From positions 1-64,000 of the forward strand of contig RPFO01002304.1 of assembly GCA_009746045.1 (NCBI GenBank): 64,000 nucleotides of DNA, written 5' to 3'. Below are positions 45,838 to 55,720 of the stretch, in pieces. The translations under genes and the position numbers were made by a program. Every line of letters starts with the position of its first letter. Positions within the stretch are counted from its first letter, which is position 1. The stretch comes from Mesostigma viride (Eukaryota > Streptophyta > Mesostigmatophyceae > Mesostigmatales > Mesostigmataceae). The notes beneath the pieces are model-generated. The model saw nothing but the letters and a program-made list of their open reading frames with translations, ran no database searches and was not told the origin of the DNA.

Positions 45838-45975
45838 AATCATGGGACAGGTCCTCGCCCACCCCACAGGGCATGCAGTTAAGGCAGGCACGTCAGCTCA
45901 GCTCATTTGGGTTTTACCAAAGCTGAGTGGCCAGCCGCATGGTGGCGCCGGAGGTTGTGGCACGCAGACGCGACA
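45838..45975 (+). repeat. Gypsy repeat B2 (right terminus)
   Basis: Matches B1 with small indels (B1 has extra TTA and C) and ends GCGACA next to the CCCT target duplication. Confidence 0.85.
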
Positions 45976-48697
45976 CCCTGACAATCGACGGTGACGCGCG
46001 CAGAAAGCCATCATACGGGTTGTGTCCGTGGAGAGCGCCGAGGGGCTTGTTAGTAGCGTCAGTGATTAAGTCATTAAAAAAGAGTGGCTGCCGTGCCACC
46101 TCCTCTCGAGTAGTAGGAAAGACTAGGCGACCTGGCTTGAGCTTATTGTAACCTGTCCATATGCGCTGCCAGTACCATGGGAGTCCTTGTACGAAATAAG
46201 GGTGCTGCCCAGTATTCCCGCCCCCAGTTGCCACGAGGTGCCACTAGCATGGGTGGAAAGAGAGGCTAGCGTTTCACGAGCCAGCATGCAGCCGGGGTGT
46301 GTGTTAACTCCCATAAAAACAGATATCACTTGTTTAGCATACAGCGACCACAAACGCCATTGATTGTATGTTGTGGAGCCCGAGGCCCCCGTGCACCCAT
46401 GACATGAAGGACATCTCTCTGTTGATCCATCCGTGTACCGTGTGAGAGATTAAGCCTTTCTGTTTCCAGACAAAATTGCTGCCAAGTTGGATAAGCTGTG
46501 TGGTGGCATCATTGGGTGGGTGTGCTTGGCAATAATACAAGACCTTAGAGAACAACAGTTGGTTGACGATCAGGGTTCGCCCGCGTAGGCTCATGCGGTG
46601 GACGGCCCCCCAGCGCCCTGCGGTAAGGAGAACGCCTGCAAGCTTGCCCACGTGGTTGGTTTCATCATACATGAAAGAACGTTGTTCAGCCAAGCGTCCC
46701 TCGGGCGTGCAGCCGATGGGACAATTGTGCAAAAGGTGGTGATCCCCCGGCTTGACCCAGGTCACAGCCAGGTTGGGGAGGGCGGAGCGTAGGGTGTCGG
46801 TTTTGCCGATATGCAGTCCCGTGGACTTGAGCACATTGCATCGTTGTTGTGTAGCAACAGAATATAGGTAGTGATATTATCCATGACAGCATGCACTTCA
46901 GGCAAAGAAATACAAACGTTTGTTGTGTCATCCACATAAGCCGTTTGGAATATACCTTTGCCGTTACCTGTCGGGAAGCCCCGAATGCGTGGATCGTTCT
47001 GGTGTAGCCAGTAGAGTCCTGCGTGGGCCAAGAGAAATAGAATGGGGGACATGCAATCTCCTTGTGGTAGCGATCGTGAGCTAGCGCCGGTCGCTGACTT
47101 GTGTCCATTTATTAGTAAATACCATGCCAGTGATTTGATCATACCCATAATGACGGCCATGAGTTGTGGGCCAAATCCTAGTGCGGTTAGTTAGAATGTG
47201 TTCTAGGTATTCCCAGCACATACGGTCAAAGGCTTTTTCAAAATCCCAGAACAATAAGAAACCCTCTATATCGTCGCGCCATGCTTTTTCCACAATGTCC
47301 ATGATGAGGGTGATGCTGTCGTTGATGTGGAGATTGGCCCTAAAGCCCACTTGCTCCGGACCAATGAGGAAGTCTAGGACGGTGTATAAGCGTCGTTGGA
47401 TTATTTTACTGATGATTTTGTACGCTACCGTAAGGAGACGGATTGGGCGGTAGTTTTTCCATAGAGTCTTGTCTCCTTTTTTGTACAGTAAGATAAGCGC
47501 AGATTCAGCCCATCTGCCGCTCACCTTACCGTGCCGCCAAATTTCAAGAATACATTCGTAAAAATCTATGTGTAGAAGGGACCAGAACGTTTTCCAAAAT
47601 TCAATAGGCAGACCGTCGACCCCGGGGGCGCTACGGGTTTTGATGTGTTCCATAGCTGTGGTGGCCTCTTCCATGGAAGGGATTTGATCGAGTTCCTGCT
47701 GTTGAGCTGGTGTAAGGCGACGGGGAATGGCATGTAGGATTTTTTGCATGGCGGTAGATGAGTCAGGATGGGGTTCGTTTAGAAAGAGAGCTGAGTAGTA
47801 GCGGTGACCGCTCTGTAGTATGGAGGTGATGTCCCGCTGGCTACCGTGTTCGTCTTGGATTTCCGTGATAGAGGAGTGAGCTTTAGGGGTAGGAATCAGA
47901 GCAAAGAACTCTTTGGTCATTCTTTCTCCTACCTGGTGCCACCACAGATTTTCTGAGTCTAGTGCTAGGGTGTGACGCTCGAATCGTAGTTTGTCTATAG
48001 TTCGGTCTGGGCTCTTTGAAGTTTTGTTAGTTCCGAGTGATACAGGGTAGGCTTCGCTTGGAGTTTATTCACTATGCGTTGGTAGTACCGATAGTCCTGA
48101 CCTTTCTGGCGGCGGATATTTTGTGAATACAATTGGGAAAATTCTAGAATGTTAGCTAGGCCCTCCTGCATCCAGCTGCAGCAGTCGGTGTAGCTACCCT
48201 TACTGGCTCTCCACGACTGCCAGCGTCAGTCATGATCTCAAAGTAGTACTTATCGTCTGCGAGTATAGGTGTTTGTTTAAGCGGGGGATGCCGGGGCCCC
48301 GGGCGGAGTTGGTGTGATGGGCCAGGGTAACGATGAGTGGGTAGTGATCAGAAAAATTAACAGAACGGTCGACCGATGCGTAGCAAACCAGGTTCGCCCA
48401 CCCGGGTGTGATGTAGATTTTATCAAGACGACGAGTAGTGCGTACATTTAAACGTGTGGCCAGCCAAGTGGGCCCGTGGTCGCGGGAGCGGATGACATCC
48501 TGTAAGTTCAGGTCCATGATCTGGTTACTGAAGGCCGCTGTGCGTATAGGGGGGTGTTCATCCAGATCTATATTGAAATCGCCCATCAACACAATTTTGA
48601 ACCCCTGTGAGATAAGGTCAGCGGCCATTTTGAAAAGGGAAGGGTAGAATGAGGCTTGATCTGTTGGCTCGGTGGGGGCATATACACTGACTGGCAC
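45976..48697 (-). pseudogene. L1-like LINE, endonuclease and RT part, split from its 3' end by the Gypsy element
   Basis: Read from 48697 down. A truncated endonuclease (IVLMGDFNIDLDE, TRRLDKIYITPG, FSDHYPLIVTL) lacks its N-terminus. RT blocks follow: PGVDGLPIEFWK, LLYKKGDKTLWKNYRPI, GFRANLHINDSITLI, FWDFEKAFDR, LPQGDCMSPILFLLA and the catalytic TAYVDDTTNV. After RT: AGRWGAVHRMSLRGRTLIVNQ and the C-terminal domain. At least three frame breaks (near 47900-48230, 47090 and 46840) show it is dead. The ORF continues at 27933 once the Gypsy insertion is removed. Confidence 0.85.
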
Positions 48698-49360
48698 CAG
48701 CTATTTGCCCCGCAGCCTCTTGTTCCGGCCGGGCGGCCTTGTGGTAGCTGTGGGCAGCCGCTGGATCCCACGGGGACTCACTACCTTGCCTGCATGGGGG
48801 GCCAACAGAATCAGAATTGGTATTTGTATTTGCACACTGTCCTCCTGACGGTGGTGCTCGCCATGATTCGGTCGGTTTTCCCCCACGCGAACATCCGGTC
48901 CGAGGATGCGGATGGCGCTGCCTTCTATTCCCCCAACCACCGGCCTGACATCGTGGTGCTGGACTTTGAGGGGGGTGGCCGGCATCTGCTTATTGACGTT
49001 TCGGTGGCGCGGCCCTTGGCTCTTAGCCACGTGGCTGGGGCCTCCCTCACGGCAAGTTACACGGCGGACCGGGCGGAGCGGGCCAAGCTCCTGGCCTACG
49101 GCGACGTCGGGCACCATCGTGTGGTGCCCTTTGTCCTGGAGGAGTTTGGGGCCATGGGGCCCCTGACCTCCGCCTTCTTCAAGGAGTGTTGCCGGCTCCG
49201 GGAGGACCGGCTGGACCTGGAGGGCCAGCGGGCCCCATGGTCGGCGCGGACCTGGACGTCATATTGGCGTCAGCGCTTGTCGGTGGCGCTGACTCGGGCC
49301 ATGGCTGACATCATGCTCCGCCGTACGCGGGCTGATTTTGCGGTGCAGCAGGGCTATTAG
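48690..49360 (+). pseudogene. LINE C-terminal fragment of a different family (zinc finger and restriction-like nuclease-type domain)
   Basis: Plus-strand frame encoding CGSCGQPLDPTGTHYLAC (Cys2-His-Cys type), then HRPDIVVLDFEGGGRHLLIDVSVARPL, whose PD...D arrangement is like the nuclease region at the C-termini of some algal LINE proteins, then VVPFVLEEFGAMGP. There is no RT in front of it. It abuts the opposite-strand LINE head to head at about 48,695, consistent with a 5'-truncated insertion. The exact family is not identified. Confidence 0.6.
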
Positions 49361-49614
49361 GTTCCTCCCGTTAGGCGTTTCCATTGGTCTTATCGTAGTA
49401 TAGAGCTTTGACATGGCTCTGTATATAGGTTTATAGCTGGGCGTTTGCTTTGGTTTGAGTGATTTCACTCTGCTGTAAGTAATTATATTTTTAATATACA
49501 CTGATAATGTATCCCTTATTTCCTGCCCATGTAATAGACTGCCGCGTCCAACGGCCCTGCCATCTAGCCGCCGCTGCATGTGTCGGTAGCTTCAGTGTTT
49601 CTAGTAACGTGACG
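49361..49614 (+). other. 3' untranslated tail of the LINE fragment
   Basis: AT-rich, with TATATTTTTAATATACA; no gene seen. Confidence 0.4.
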
Positions 49615-49755
49615 CATGCGTCAGCGGGCTGACGCGCCAGCGCTTACGCGTCAGGAATTTCACCCCGCGCGTCAGCCGGCTGACGCGTAAATTTAGGCCG
49701 CGCATCAGTCGCCTGACGCGTAAATTTAGGCTGCTCGTCAGTCGTCTGACGTGCA
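49615..49755. repeat. palindromic CGTCAGnCGnCTGACG repeats
   Basis: Several units of CGTCAGCCGGCTGACGCGTAA type, spaced about 33 bp with AATTTAGG between them. Each unit is itself a near-perfect palindrome. The array lies directly beside the Copia LTR start. Confidence 0.65.
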
Positions 49756-49756
49756 C

Positions 49757-50185
49757 TGTCAGAAGTATCGACACACCTGCCTGAAACTAGTACTTATAGT
49801 TTAGTGCTAGCTCTGGACTACATGGACGGGCATGTGCCGCATGTTTAAGTTCTGTTCCAGTGACCCAGTCATTCTGTGACTGACCTTGAACTTTGGTTGT
49901 GAATGGTTGGCTTGAGATCACGTTATGATTGTAACTGCCACACAGTCAGAAAAGACCCAGTTTGGTGTGGCCACGTTGTAGGTAGATCATAACTGCTACC
50001 CAGTAGCTGAGCCTGGAATTGTTTAAAAGGCGAAGCTACGCACCTTGTTTGCACTCTCAGTACCTCACACCTCACACACTCCTGTGGTGGAACTAGCAGC
50101 CGGCCAGCTGCCGACTGAGACTTATTTTTATCTGAGTGAAATAAAGTAAAACTTTGTGGCAAACATTGTTTTCTCACTTCTAACA
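49757..50185 (+). repeat. 5' LTR of second Copia-type element (inferred)
   Basis: TGTCAGAAG ... CTTCTAACA, inferred because TGGCATCGGAGTGCGG follows at once (50186), resembling the Copia initiator-Met primer site. It also contains a TATA-like TTTAAAAG (50022) and a poly-A signal AATAAAG (50139). No second LTR copy lies in the window to confirm the start. Confidence 0.5.
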
Positions 50186-50201
50186 TGGCATCGGAGTGCG
50201 G
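50186..50201 (+). other. primer-binding site of second Copia element
   Basis: TGGCATCGGAGTGCGG directly after the LTR's CA end; compare the common TGGTATCAGAGC. Confidence 0.5.
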
Positions 50202-50432
50202 TTCGCACGCCTTTCGACCTGCTTACCGCTGGTAAAAGTCGTTTCCCGAGGCTCTGCTCGCGGTTGACTTTATATTTGTGTATTTCGGCGAGATTTGAAT
50301 GACGACAGCGTAGGCGGAGGTTTGATTCCCGTCTGGCGCGTAATACAAAAGGTGCTTGGTTCGATTCCTGGCCGGAATCTCTTGGTCAACGTTACCTTTT
50401 TTTTCGGAGTTTTTTGCTGTTTTTTTGCTGGA
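50202..50432 (+). other. leader of second Copia element
   Basis: Untranslated leader before Gag. It contains GGTTCGATTCC at about 50359, a match to the tRNA B-box consensus, but no A box or cloverleaf is evident. Confidence 0.4.
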
Positions 50433-50706
50433 ATGGCTTCCGGCACTCGCAGCCAGGTCGCTTCCGCGGGTCGCGCTGCTGGCAGTAACGATTTTGATGC
50501 CGACGACGCTGCCGGTCTGGCCGCTTTGACTGCAACGTCTGTAACTCTTACCGATTCGGGTCTCCCAGGCGAAGTATTTTTTGACGCAGCAGCTGGGCTG
50601 GCTGCCCTGGCTTTGCCCCCGCCAGGTGGTGACGAGGAAGCCGCCCTCAGTGCTCCCGACGGTGAAAATCCGGCGGTTGACGGTGGTGATTTGAGCCGCG
50701 GTACGG
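50433..50706 (+). pseudogene. second Copia Gag, first segment (interrupted by palindromic element 1)
   Basis: ATG at 50433, an acidic Ala/Asp/Gly-rich N-terminus up to DLSRGT. The frame continues exactly at 51597 if the palindromic insertion plus one TACGG copy is removed. Confidence 0.75.
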
Positions 50707-51591
50707 AGTTACGTTAAATAGTGCCGGAACCTTTTGCCGCCTGAGGCAAATCGGTCCGTAACACTATTTTGCCCGGAATAACCACTTCCGAGCACCCAAG
50801 TTAATTCGGCCGAATTAACTTGGGTGCTCGGAAGTGGTTATTCCGGGCAAAATAGTGTTACGGACCGATTTGCCTCAGGCGGCAAAAGGTTCCGGCACTA
50901 TTTAACGTAACTAAAACCTGGCCTCGTGGAGGGGGGACGAAGAGCCCGAGACATCCGCCTAGCCGGCCGCTGAGCACGCACCACTAAATGCGCCGGAGCT
51001 GCCTCAGTGAGGATTCGAACCCCTGACCTCCAAGGTGCACAGGTTTTAGTTACGTTAAATAGTGCCGGAACCTTTTGCCGCCTGAGGCAAATCGGTCCGT
51101 AACACTATTTTGCCCGGAATAACCACTTCCGAGCACCCAAGTTAATTCGGCCGAATTAACTTGGGTGCTCGGAAGTGGTTATTCCGGGCAAAATAGTGTT
51201 ACGGACCGATTTGCCTCAGGCGGCAAAAGGTTCCGGCACTATTTAACGTAACTAAAACCTGTGCACCTTGGAGGTCAGGGGTTCGAATCCTCACTGAGGC
51301 AGCTCCGGCGCATTTAGTGGTGTGTGCTCAGCGGCCTAGGCGGATGTCTCGGGCTCTTCGTCCCCCCTCCACGAGGCCAGGTTTTAGTTACGTTAAATAG
51401 TGCCGGAACCTTTTGCCGCCTGAGGCAAATCGGTCCGTAACACTATTTTGCCCGGAATAACCACTTCCGAGCACCCAAGTTAATTCGGCCGAATTAACTT
51501 GGGTGCTCGGAAGTGGTTATTCCGGGCAAAATAGTGTTACGGACCGATTTGCCTCAGGCGGCAAAAGGTTCCGGCACTATTTAACGTAACT
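50707..51591. mobile_element. giant palindromic transposon 1 (three 204-bp palindromes, two inverted spacers), TSD TACGG
   Basis: Structure P-S-P-S'-P. P occurs at 50708-50911, 51049-51252 and 51387-51590; each is a full palindrome starting GTTACGTTAAATAGTGCCGG, centred on AATTCGGCCGAATT. The spacers (50912-51048 and 51253-51386) are reverse complements of each other with few differences. The whole 885 bp is thus one palindrome. TACGG flanks it at 50702-50706 and 51592-51596. There is no coding capacity. Confidence 0.9.
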
Positions 51592-51596
51592 TACGG

Positions 51597-52329
51597 CGGG
51601 GGGGGGCCCCGCCCGAGCCTCCTTTGTGGCTTGCAAGGAGCTTTTGAAGGATGTTCGTGGGGTCAAGGTTTTTACCGGCTCAGATTGGACGCTGTGGATC
51701 CCTTTTAAGGACCATTTCTTGGGCCTTGTTTTCCTTTATGCTGGCCTCCTTGGAGTGCTGGCAGGTGTTGTCCAGAACGTGCAACTGGATCGGCTCCTTT
51801 ACGTTGCCTTGTTGGCCGTCGTCGATGGGCCTGCGCGTGCCTTGATGCAGACGCTCCCCCTGGATCGTCGCCTGGGCAGTCTGGCCATCACCAAGCTCAT
51901 CCAGGTCTATGAGCATGGCAAGCTCACCAAGTCCATGCGTCTGGACTTGTGGAAACAAATGGCCCAACTTCGTCAAACTGCTCGCGAGACTGTGGAGCCG
52001 TATGTGAACCGCTCGGAACTGCTGTACGCCAAGCTCCAGGCTGCAGGCATTACGTTCCCAGTCGCTGCCTTTATTGCCAGCGTCCTCAGCGGTCTGCGCG
52101 CCGAGTACCGGCCCGCGCTAATCTCCCTCCGTCTTGACGAGGTCGAGACTGTTCCGGTCCTGCGGCAGCGCCTGATGGAAGTTGAAGATCTGCTGACGGG
52201 TGGCCTCCCGTCCCCTGCAGATTCTGGCTCTGCCTCCAACCACGCGTACCATACCCCTGGCCGGGGGCGTGGCCCACGGACTGGCGGTGCCCGCGGCAAC
52301 GGCAACGGCAACAGCAACGGCACCGGCAG

Positions 52330-52393
<64 letters not shown>

Positions 52394-52456
52394 CACGGCA
52401 ACGGCCGCGCCCACGGCAATGGCCACGGCAACGGCCACGGCCATGGCGGCAGCAGC
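51597..52456 (+). pseudogene. second Copia Gag, middle segment (capsid-like domain)
   Basis: Continues Gag: ARASFVACKELLKDV, then DWTLWIPFKDHFLG and QLRQTARETVEPYVNRSELLYAKL, matching the Copia UBN2/Retrotrans_gag domain. It then runs into a (GGCAAC)n hexanucleotide (about 52296-52390) encoding (Gly-Asn)n and a Gly/His tail, where the second palindromic element interrupts it. Confidence 0.8.
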
Positions 52457-53526
52457 AGTTAGGTTAATATTGTGCGGAAACCTTTTTGCCACTTGGGCTA
52501 CTCAGGTTCCGCACAATATTACCGGCGATAACCACTCGCCGGTGTGAACTTGAGTGTCCGGCGAGTGGTTATCGCCGGTAATATTGTGCGGAACCTGAGT
52601 AGCCCAAGTGGCAAAAAGGTTTCCGCACAATATTAACCTAACTAAAACCTAGCCTCTTGGGGCGAGGACGAATCACTAGGCTCGGAACACCCGTATGCAT
52701 GAATATGATCGAATATAAGCATCTCGTTGGTGCAAATATCGATATGAATATGATTGAATATGAGCATCTCCTTGGTGCGCATATGATTAGAGCCGGGTGC
52801 CAAATCGGAACGAATTATTCCCCCAAATAATCCGCTTCCGAGTGGATTCGAACCTGCGCCCCGCAAGGATCCAGGTCTTAGTTAGGTTAATATTGTGCGG
52901 AAACCTTTTTGCCACTTGGGCTACTCAGGTTCCGCACAATATTACCGGCGATAACCACTCGCCGGACACTCAAGTTCACACCGGTGTGAACTTGAGTGTC
53001 CGGCGAGTGGTTATCGCCGGTAATATTGTGCGGAACCTGAGTAGCCCAAGTGGCAAAAAGGTTTCCGCACAATATTAACCTAACTAAGACCTGGATCCTT
53101 GCGGGGCGCAGGTTCGAATCCACTCGGAAGCGGATTATTTGGGGAATAATTCGTTCCGATTTGGCACCCGGCTCTAATCATATGCGCACCAAGGAGATGC
53201 TCATATTCAATCATATTCATATCGATATTTGCACCAACGAGATGCTTATATTCGATCATATTCATGCATACGGGTGTTCCGAGCCTAGTGATTCGTCCTC
53301 GCCCCAAGAGGCTAGGTTTTAGTTAGGTTAATATTGTGCGGAAACCTTTTTGCCACTTGGGCTTCTCAGGTTCCGCACAATATTACCGGCGATAACCACT
53401 CGCCGGACACTCAAGTTCACACCGGTGTGAACTTGAGTGTCCGGCGAGTGGTTATCGCCGGTAATATTGTGCGGAACCTGAGAAGCCCAAGTGGCAAAAA
53501 GGTTTCCGCACAATATTAACCTAACT
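52457..53526. mobile_element. giant palindromic transposon 2 (same architecture, different sequence), TSD GCAGC
   Basis: P' occurs at 52458-52642 (centre partly deleted by about 19 bp), 52881-53084 and 53322-53525. Each starts GTTAGGTTAATATTGTGCGG; the intact ones are 204 bp, the same length as in element 1. Spacers 52643-52880 and 53085-53321 are reverse complements of each other (about 238 bp). GCAGC flanks at 52452-52456 and 53527-53531. The two families share the end pattern AGTTA(C/G)GTTAA and the internal ATAACCACT. There is no coding capacity. Confidence 0.9.
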
Positions 53527-53531
53527 GCAGC

Positions 53532-54647
53532 GGGGGGCGCGGCGGGCGCGGTGGTGGTCGCGGTGGTGGTGCAGGGGTCGGGCGTGGTCGCGGGCCGCCC
53601 TGCTCCGTCTGCGCCAAGCCTGGACATGACGCCGCCACCTGCTGGACTGCCCATCCCGCCCAGCGCCCTGCTCACCTCCGCGGTGACGGCGCCGGGCACG
53701 CCCATCACACCGACGCAGGCCTGCCTCCCTTGGAGACGACGTACGCGTTCCACGTGGGTCGAGGCCCTTTGTGTGCTTCCCTGCGCGCCAAACCTTTAGG
53801 TGCTTCCCTGCGCGACGGTGTGCAGCCTCACGGGCAGGCCTCGCTTCGTCCAGTGCACGGCCTTGCGCCTTCCCCGTCCCGCTCGGGCAGTCGTCTCTCG
53901 GCACCGCGCCCCAGCACCTCCTCGGACTCGACGGCTGGTTCCTCAACCACCGCTCCTTCTGTGCTTCACACGGCCGCAACGGCCTCGGCTAGGTGTGCCC
54001 CGGAGTGGGTGGTTGACACGGGTGCCACGTACCACATGACGCCTCACCGGGCGGACTTTGGCGATGGATTTGATCCCGCCTTCCGGCTGCGCATCACCGG
54101 CTCGGGCGGCAATCTGCATGCGGGCGGCAGGGGCCCTCTGCTTCTCCGGCTCGGCACCCCGGACGTGCACCTCGGCCCAGCTTTGTATGTCCCAGGCCTT
54201 CAGGCCCGCCTACTCTCGGTGAGCCAGCTCTTTAAAGCCGGCCATGATGTGGACTTTAAGCACCTGCGCCTCACTTTGGGGACCCGCACGTTCCCCCTCA
54301 TGGAGTGTGACGGCATTTACTTGCTCCGCGGGGTGGCGCCCCATGCCCTCGCCACATCAGCCGCCCCCGTGGACCTGATGCAGTGGCACCTGCGCCTCGG
54401 ACACGCTGGCGCGGATCGTATTGCTCGGCTAGCCGCCGACCCCGCCTCCAACATGGAGCCCACGGTCCCAAGGCTCGACCACGTGTCCTTCCTGCCCTGC
54501 CGGTCACTTGCGGCGGAGCAGCTTTCCCCCCAGCACGACGCCACGCTGCGCGACCCCTCGCCATCGCCTGCACTGCGACCTGCTAGGTCCCATGCGGACC
54601 CCTGCCGTGTTGGGGGACTGGCGGTATGTCCTGGGCATCACGGATGA
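53532..54647 (+). pseudogene. second Copia Gag end, protease and pre-integrase
   Basis: Continues the Gag frame after the second palindrome: Gly/Arg-rich, then knuckle CSVCAKPGHDAATC (about 53608). The retropepsin active site is WVVDTGATYHM (about 54010) with LYVPGLQARLLSVSQL, followed by the pre-integrase zinc site WHLRLGHAGADRI. The frame is lost near 54500 before the integrase core. Confidence 0.8.
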
Positions 54648-55119
54648 AGCCACTCGTTTTCACTGGGTTTACTTCTTGAAGACGAAGGACGCTGCCGTTG
54701 GGAGCCTGCGTCACTTCCTGGCCACGGAGATCAAGCCGTTCCGGGCGTCCGCGGCCACGGCGCCTGTGGAGCTTCGCTCCGACCAAGACGCGGTTTTCAC
54801 TGGCCAGGACTGGCGCGCCGTCTGCGCCGAGTATGGCGTGCGGCAAGAGTTCTCGTCCCCCTATACGCCGGAGCAGAACGGCGTGGCGGAGCGATTCTGG
54901 GGCGTCGCAGTTAGCATGACTAGGAGCATGCTGGTGCATGCTGGCCTCGGCGAGGAGTTCTGGGCTCTAGCCTTTGCATGCGCCATCTACATCATCAACA
55001 GGCTGCCCTGCCGCAGCAACCCGGAGCACGCAACGCCCTACTTCCTCATGTATGGGCGCCCTGCGGATTTATCGATCCGGCATGCGTGTCTTTGGCTGCC
55101 CCTCCCACGTCTTGGTTGA
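54508..55119 (+). pseudogene. second Copia integrase core
   Basis: DDE triad visible: HCDLLGPM, RSDQDAVFTGQDW and EQNGVAERFWG, with the usual Copia tail FACAIYIINRLPC and TPYFLMYGR. One frame later than the protease segment; it shifts again near 55070. Confidence 0.85.
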
Positions 55120-55720
55120 GGGGGCAGCCCGTGAGAAGTTTGATTCTCGCGCTGAGGATGGCCTCTTCGTGGGATACAAGCTTGACTCCCCGGCCTACCT
55201 CGTATGGGTGCCCGACAAGGCGACGGGCGGCGGGCGTGTCATCGAGCGCAAGCACGTGCAGTTCGACGAGACGTGGCGCAACCGGGCCCCGCAGGCTGCG
55301 CAGTGGCTCCCGGCGGCCCCCTTTGCGGAGGCCGACCTCTTTCCCGCCGACATGCTGACTCCTGCCCCTTTGCAGTTACCCTCTGCCTCTGCCGAGGACT
55401 CTGGGGGGCCGGCAACGCCCTCCACTGCCTTGCCCGCAGGCCGTGAGGACAGCTATGTCAGCATCGGGGGGACTCCTGAGCGTTTCGTTCTCCCCCCGGC
55501 CGCCGCTGCGGCCATCCAGGCACTTGTGCGGAACGGCCCTGCTCCGACGGCTCCGGCTCCTGCCTCGGCCCCGACATCTTACCTCACCGTGTCAGATGCT
55601 CGACAGCATGCCCCTCTGTTGCGCGGGCAGGCCTCTGGCCACTCGCGTTCTGCGGCGTCATATGAACACGCCGGGGCGGGGATGCCTCCGCCGCATTTGA
55701 GTACCTCGGTTGACCTGCAT
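55064..55720 (+). pseudogene. second Copia integrase C-terminus and linker, cut off by (TTGG)n
   Basis: MRVFGCPSHVLV, RAEDGLFVGYKLDSPAYLVW and RKHVQFDETWR are the conserved Copia integrase C-terminal motifs. A Pro/Ala linker follows and runs straight into the (TTGG)n tract before any RT motif, so RT and RNase H are missing here. Confidence 0.8.

Larger units (their letters stand above)
27934..45975 (+). mobile_element. Ty3/Gypsy-type retrotransposon encoding a DNA methyltransferase, with split terminal repeats
   Basis: The element begins TGTCAC (27934) and ends GCGACA (45975); CCCT flanks it on both sides (27930-27933, 45976-45979), or ACCCT if the end is taken one base earlier. Without the nested Copia element it is about 11.1 kb. 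Gene order is Gag (coiled coil, zinc knuckle), aspartic protease, cytosine-5 DNA methyltransferase, RT, RNase H, integrase, PHD finger. The terminal repeats are A1 (left, about 1.26 kb, interrupted by Copia), then at the right B1 (143 bp), A2 (1.24 kb) and B2 (138 bp). Four single-base frame breaks split the coding region, so this copy is probably inactive. Confidence 0.85.

Noticed and set aside
51253-51310. tRNA gene at GGTTCGAATCC in the palindrome spacer
   Set aside because: Only a B-box-like motif; the T-stem pairs poorly and no D-arm or anticodon arm can be assembled.
50708-53525. CRISPR-like array (repeats separated by spacers)
   Set aside because: Only three 204-bp units per array, spacers are mutual reverse complements, target duplications flank the arrays, and the DNA is eukaryotic; these are transposons.
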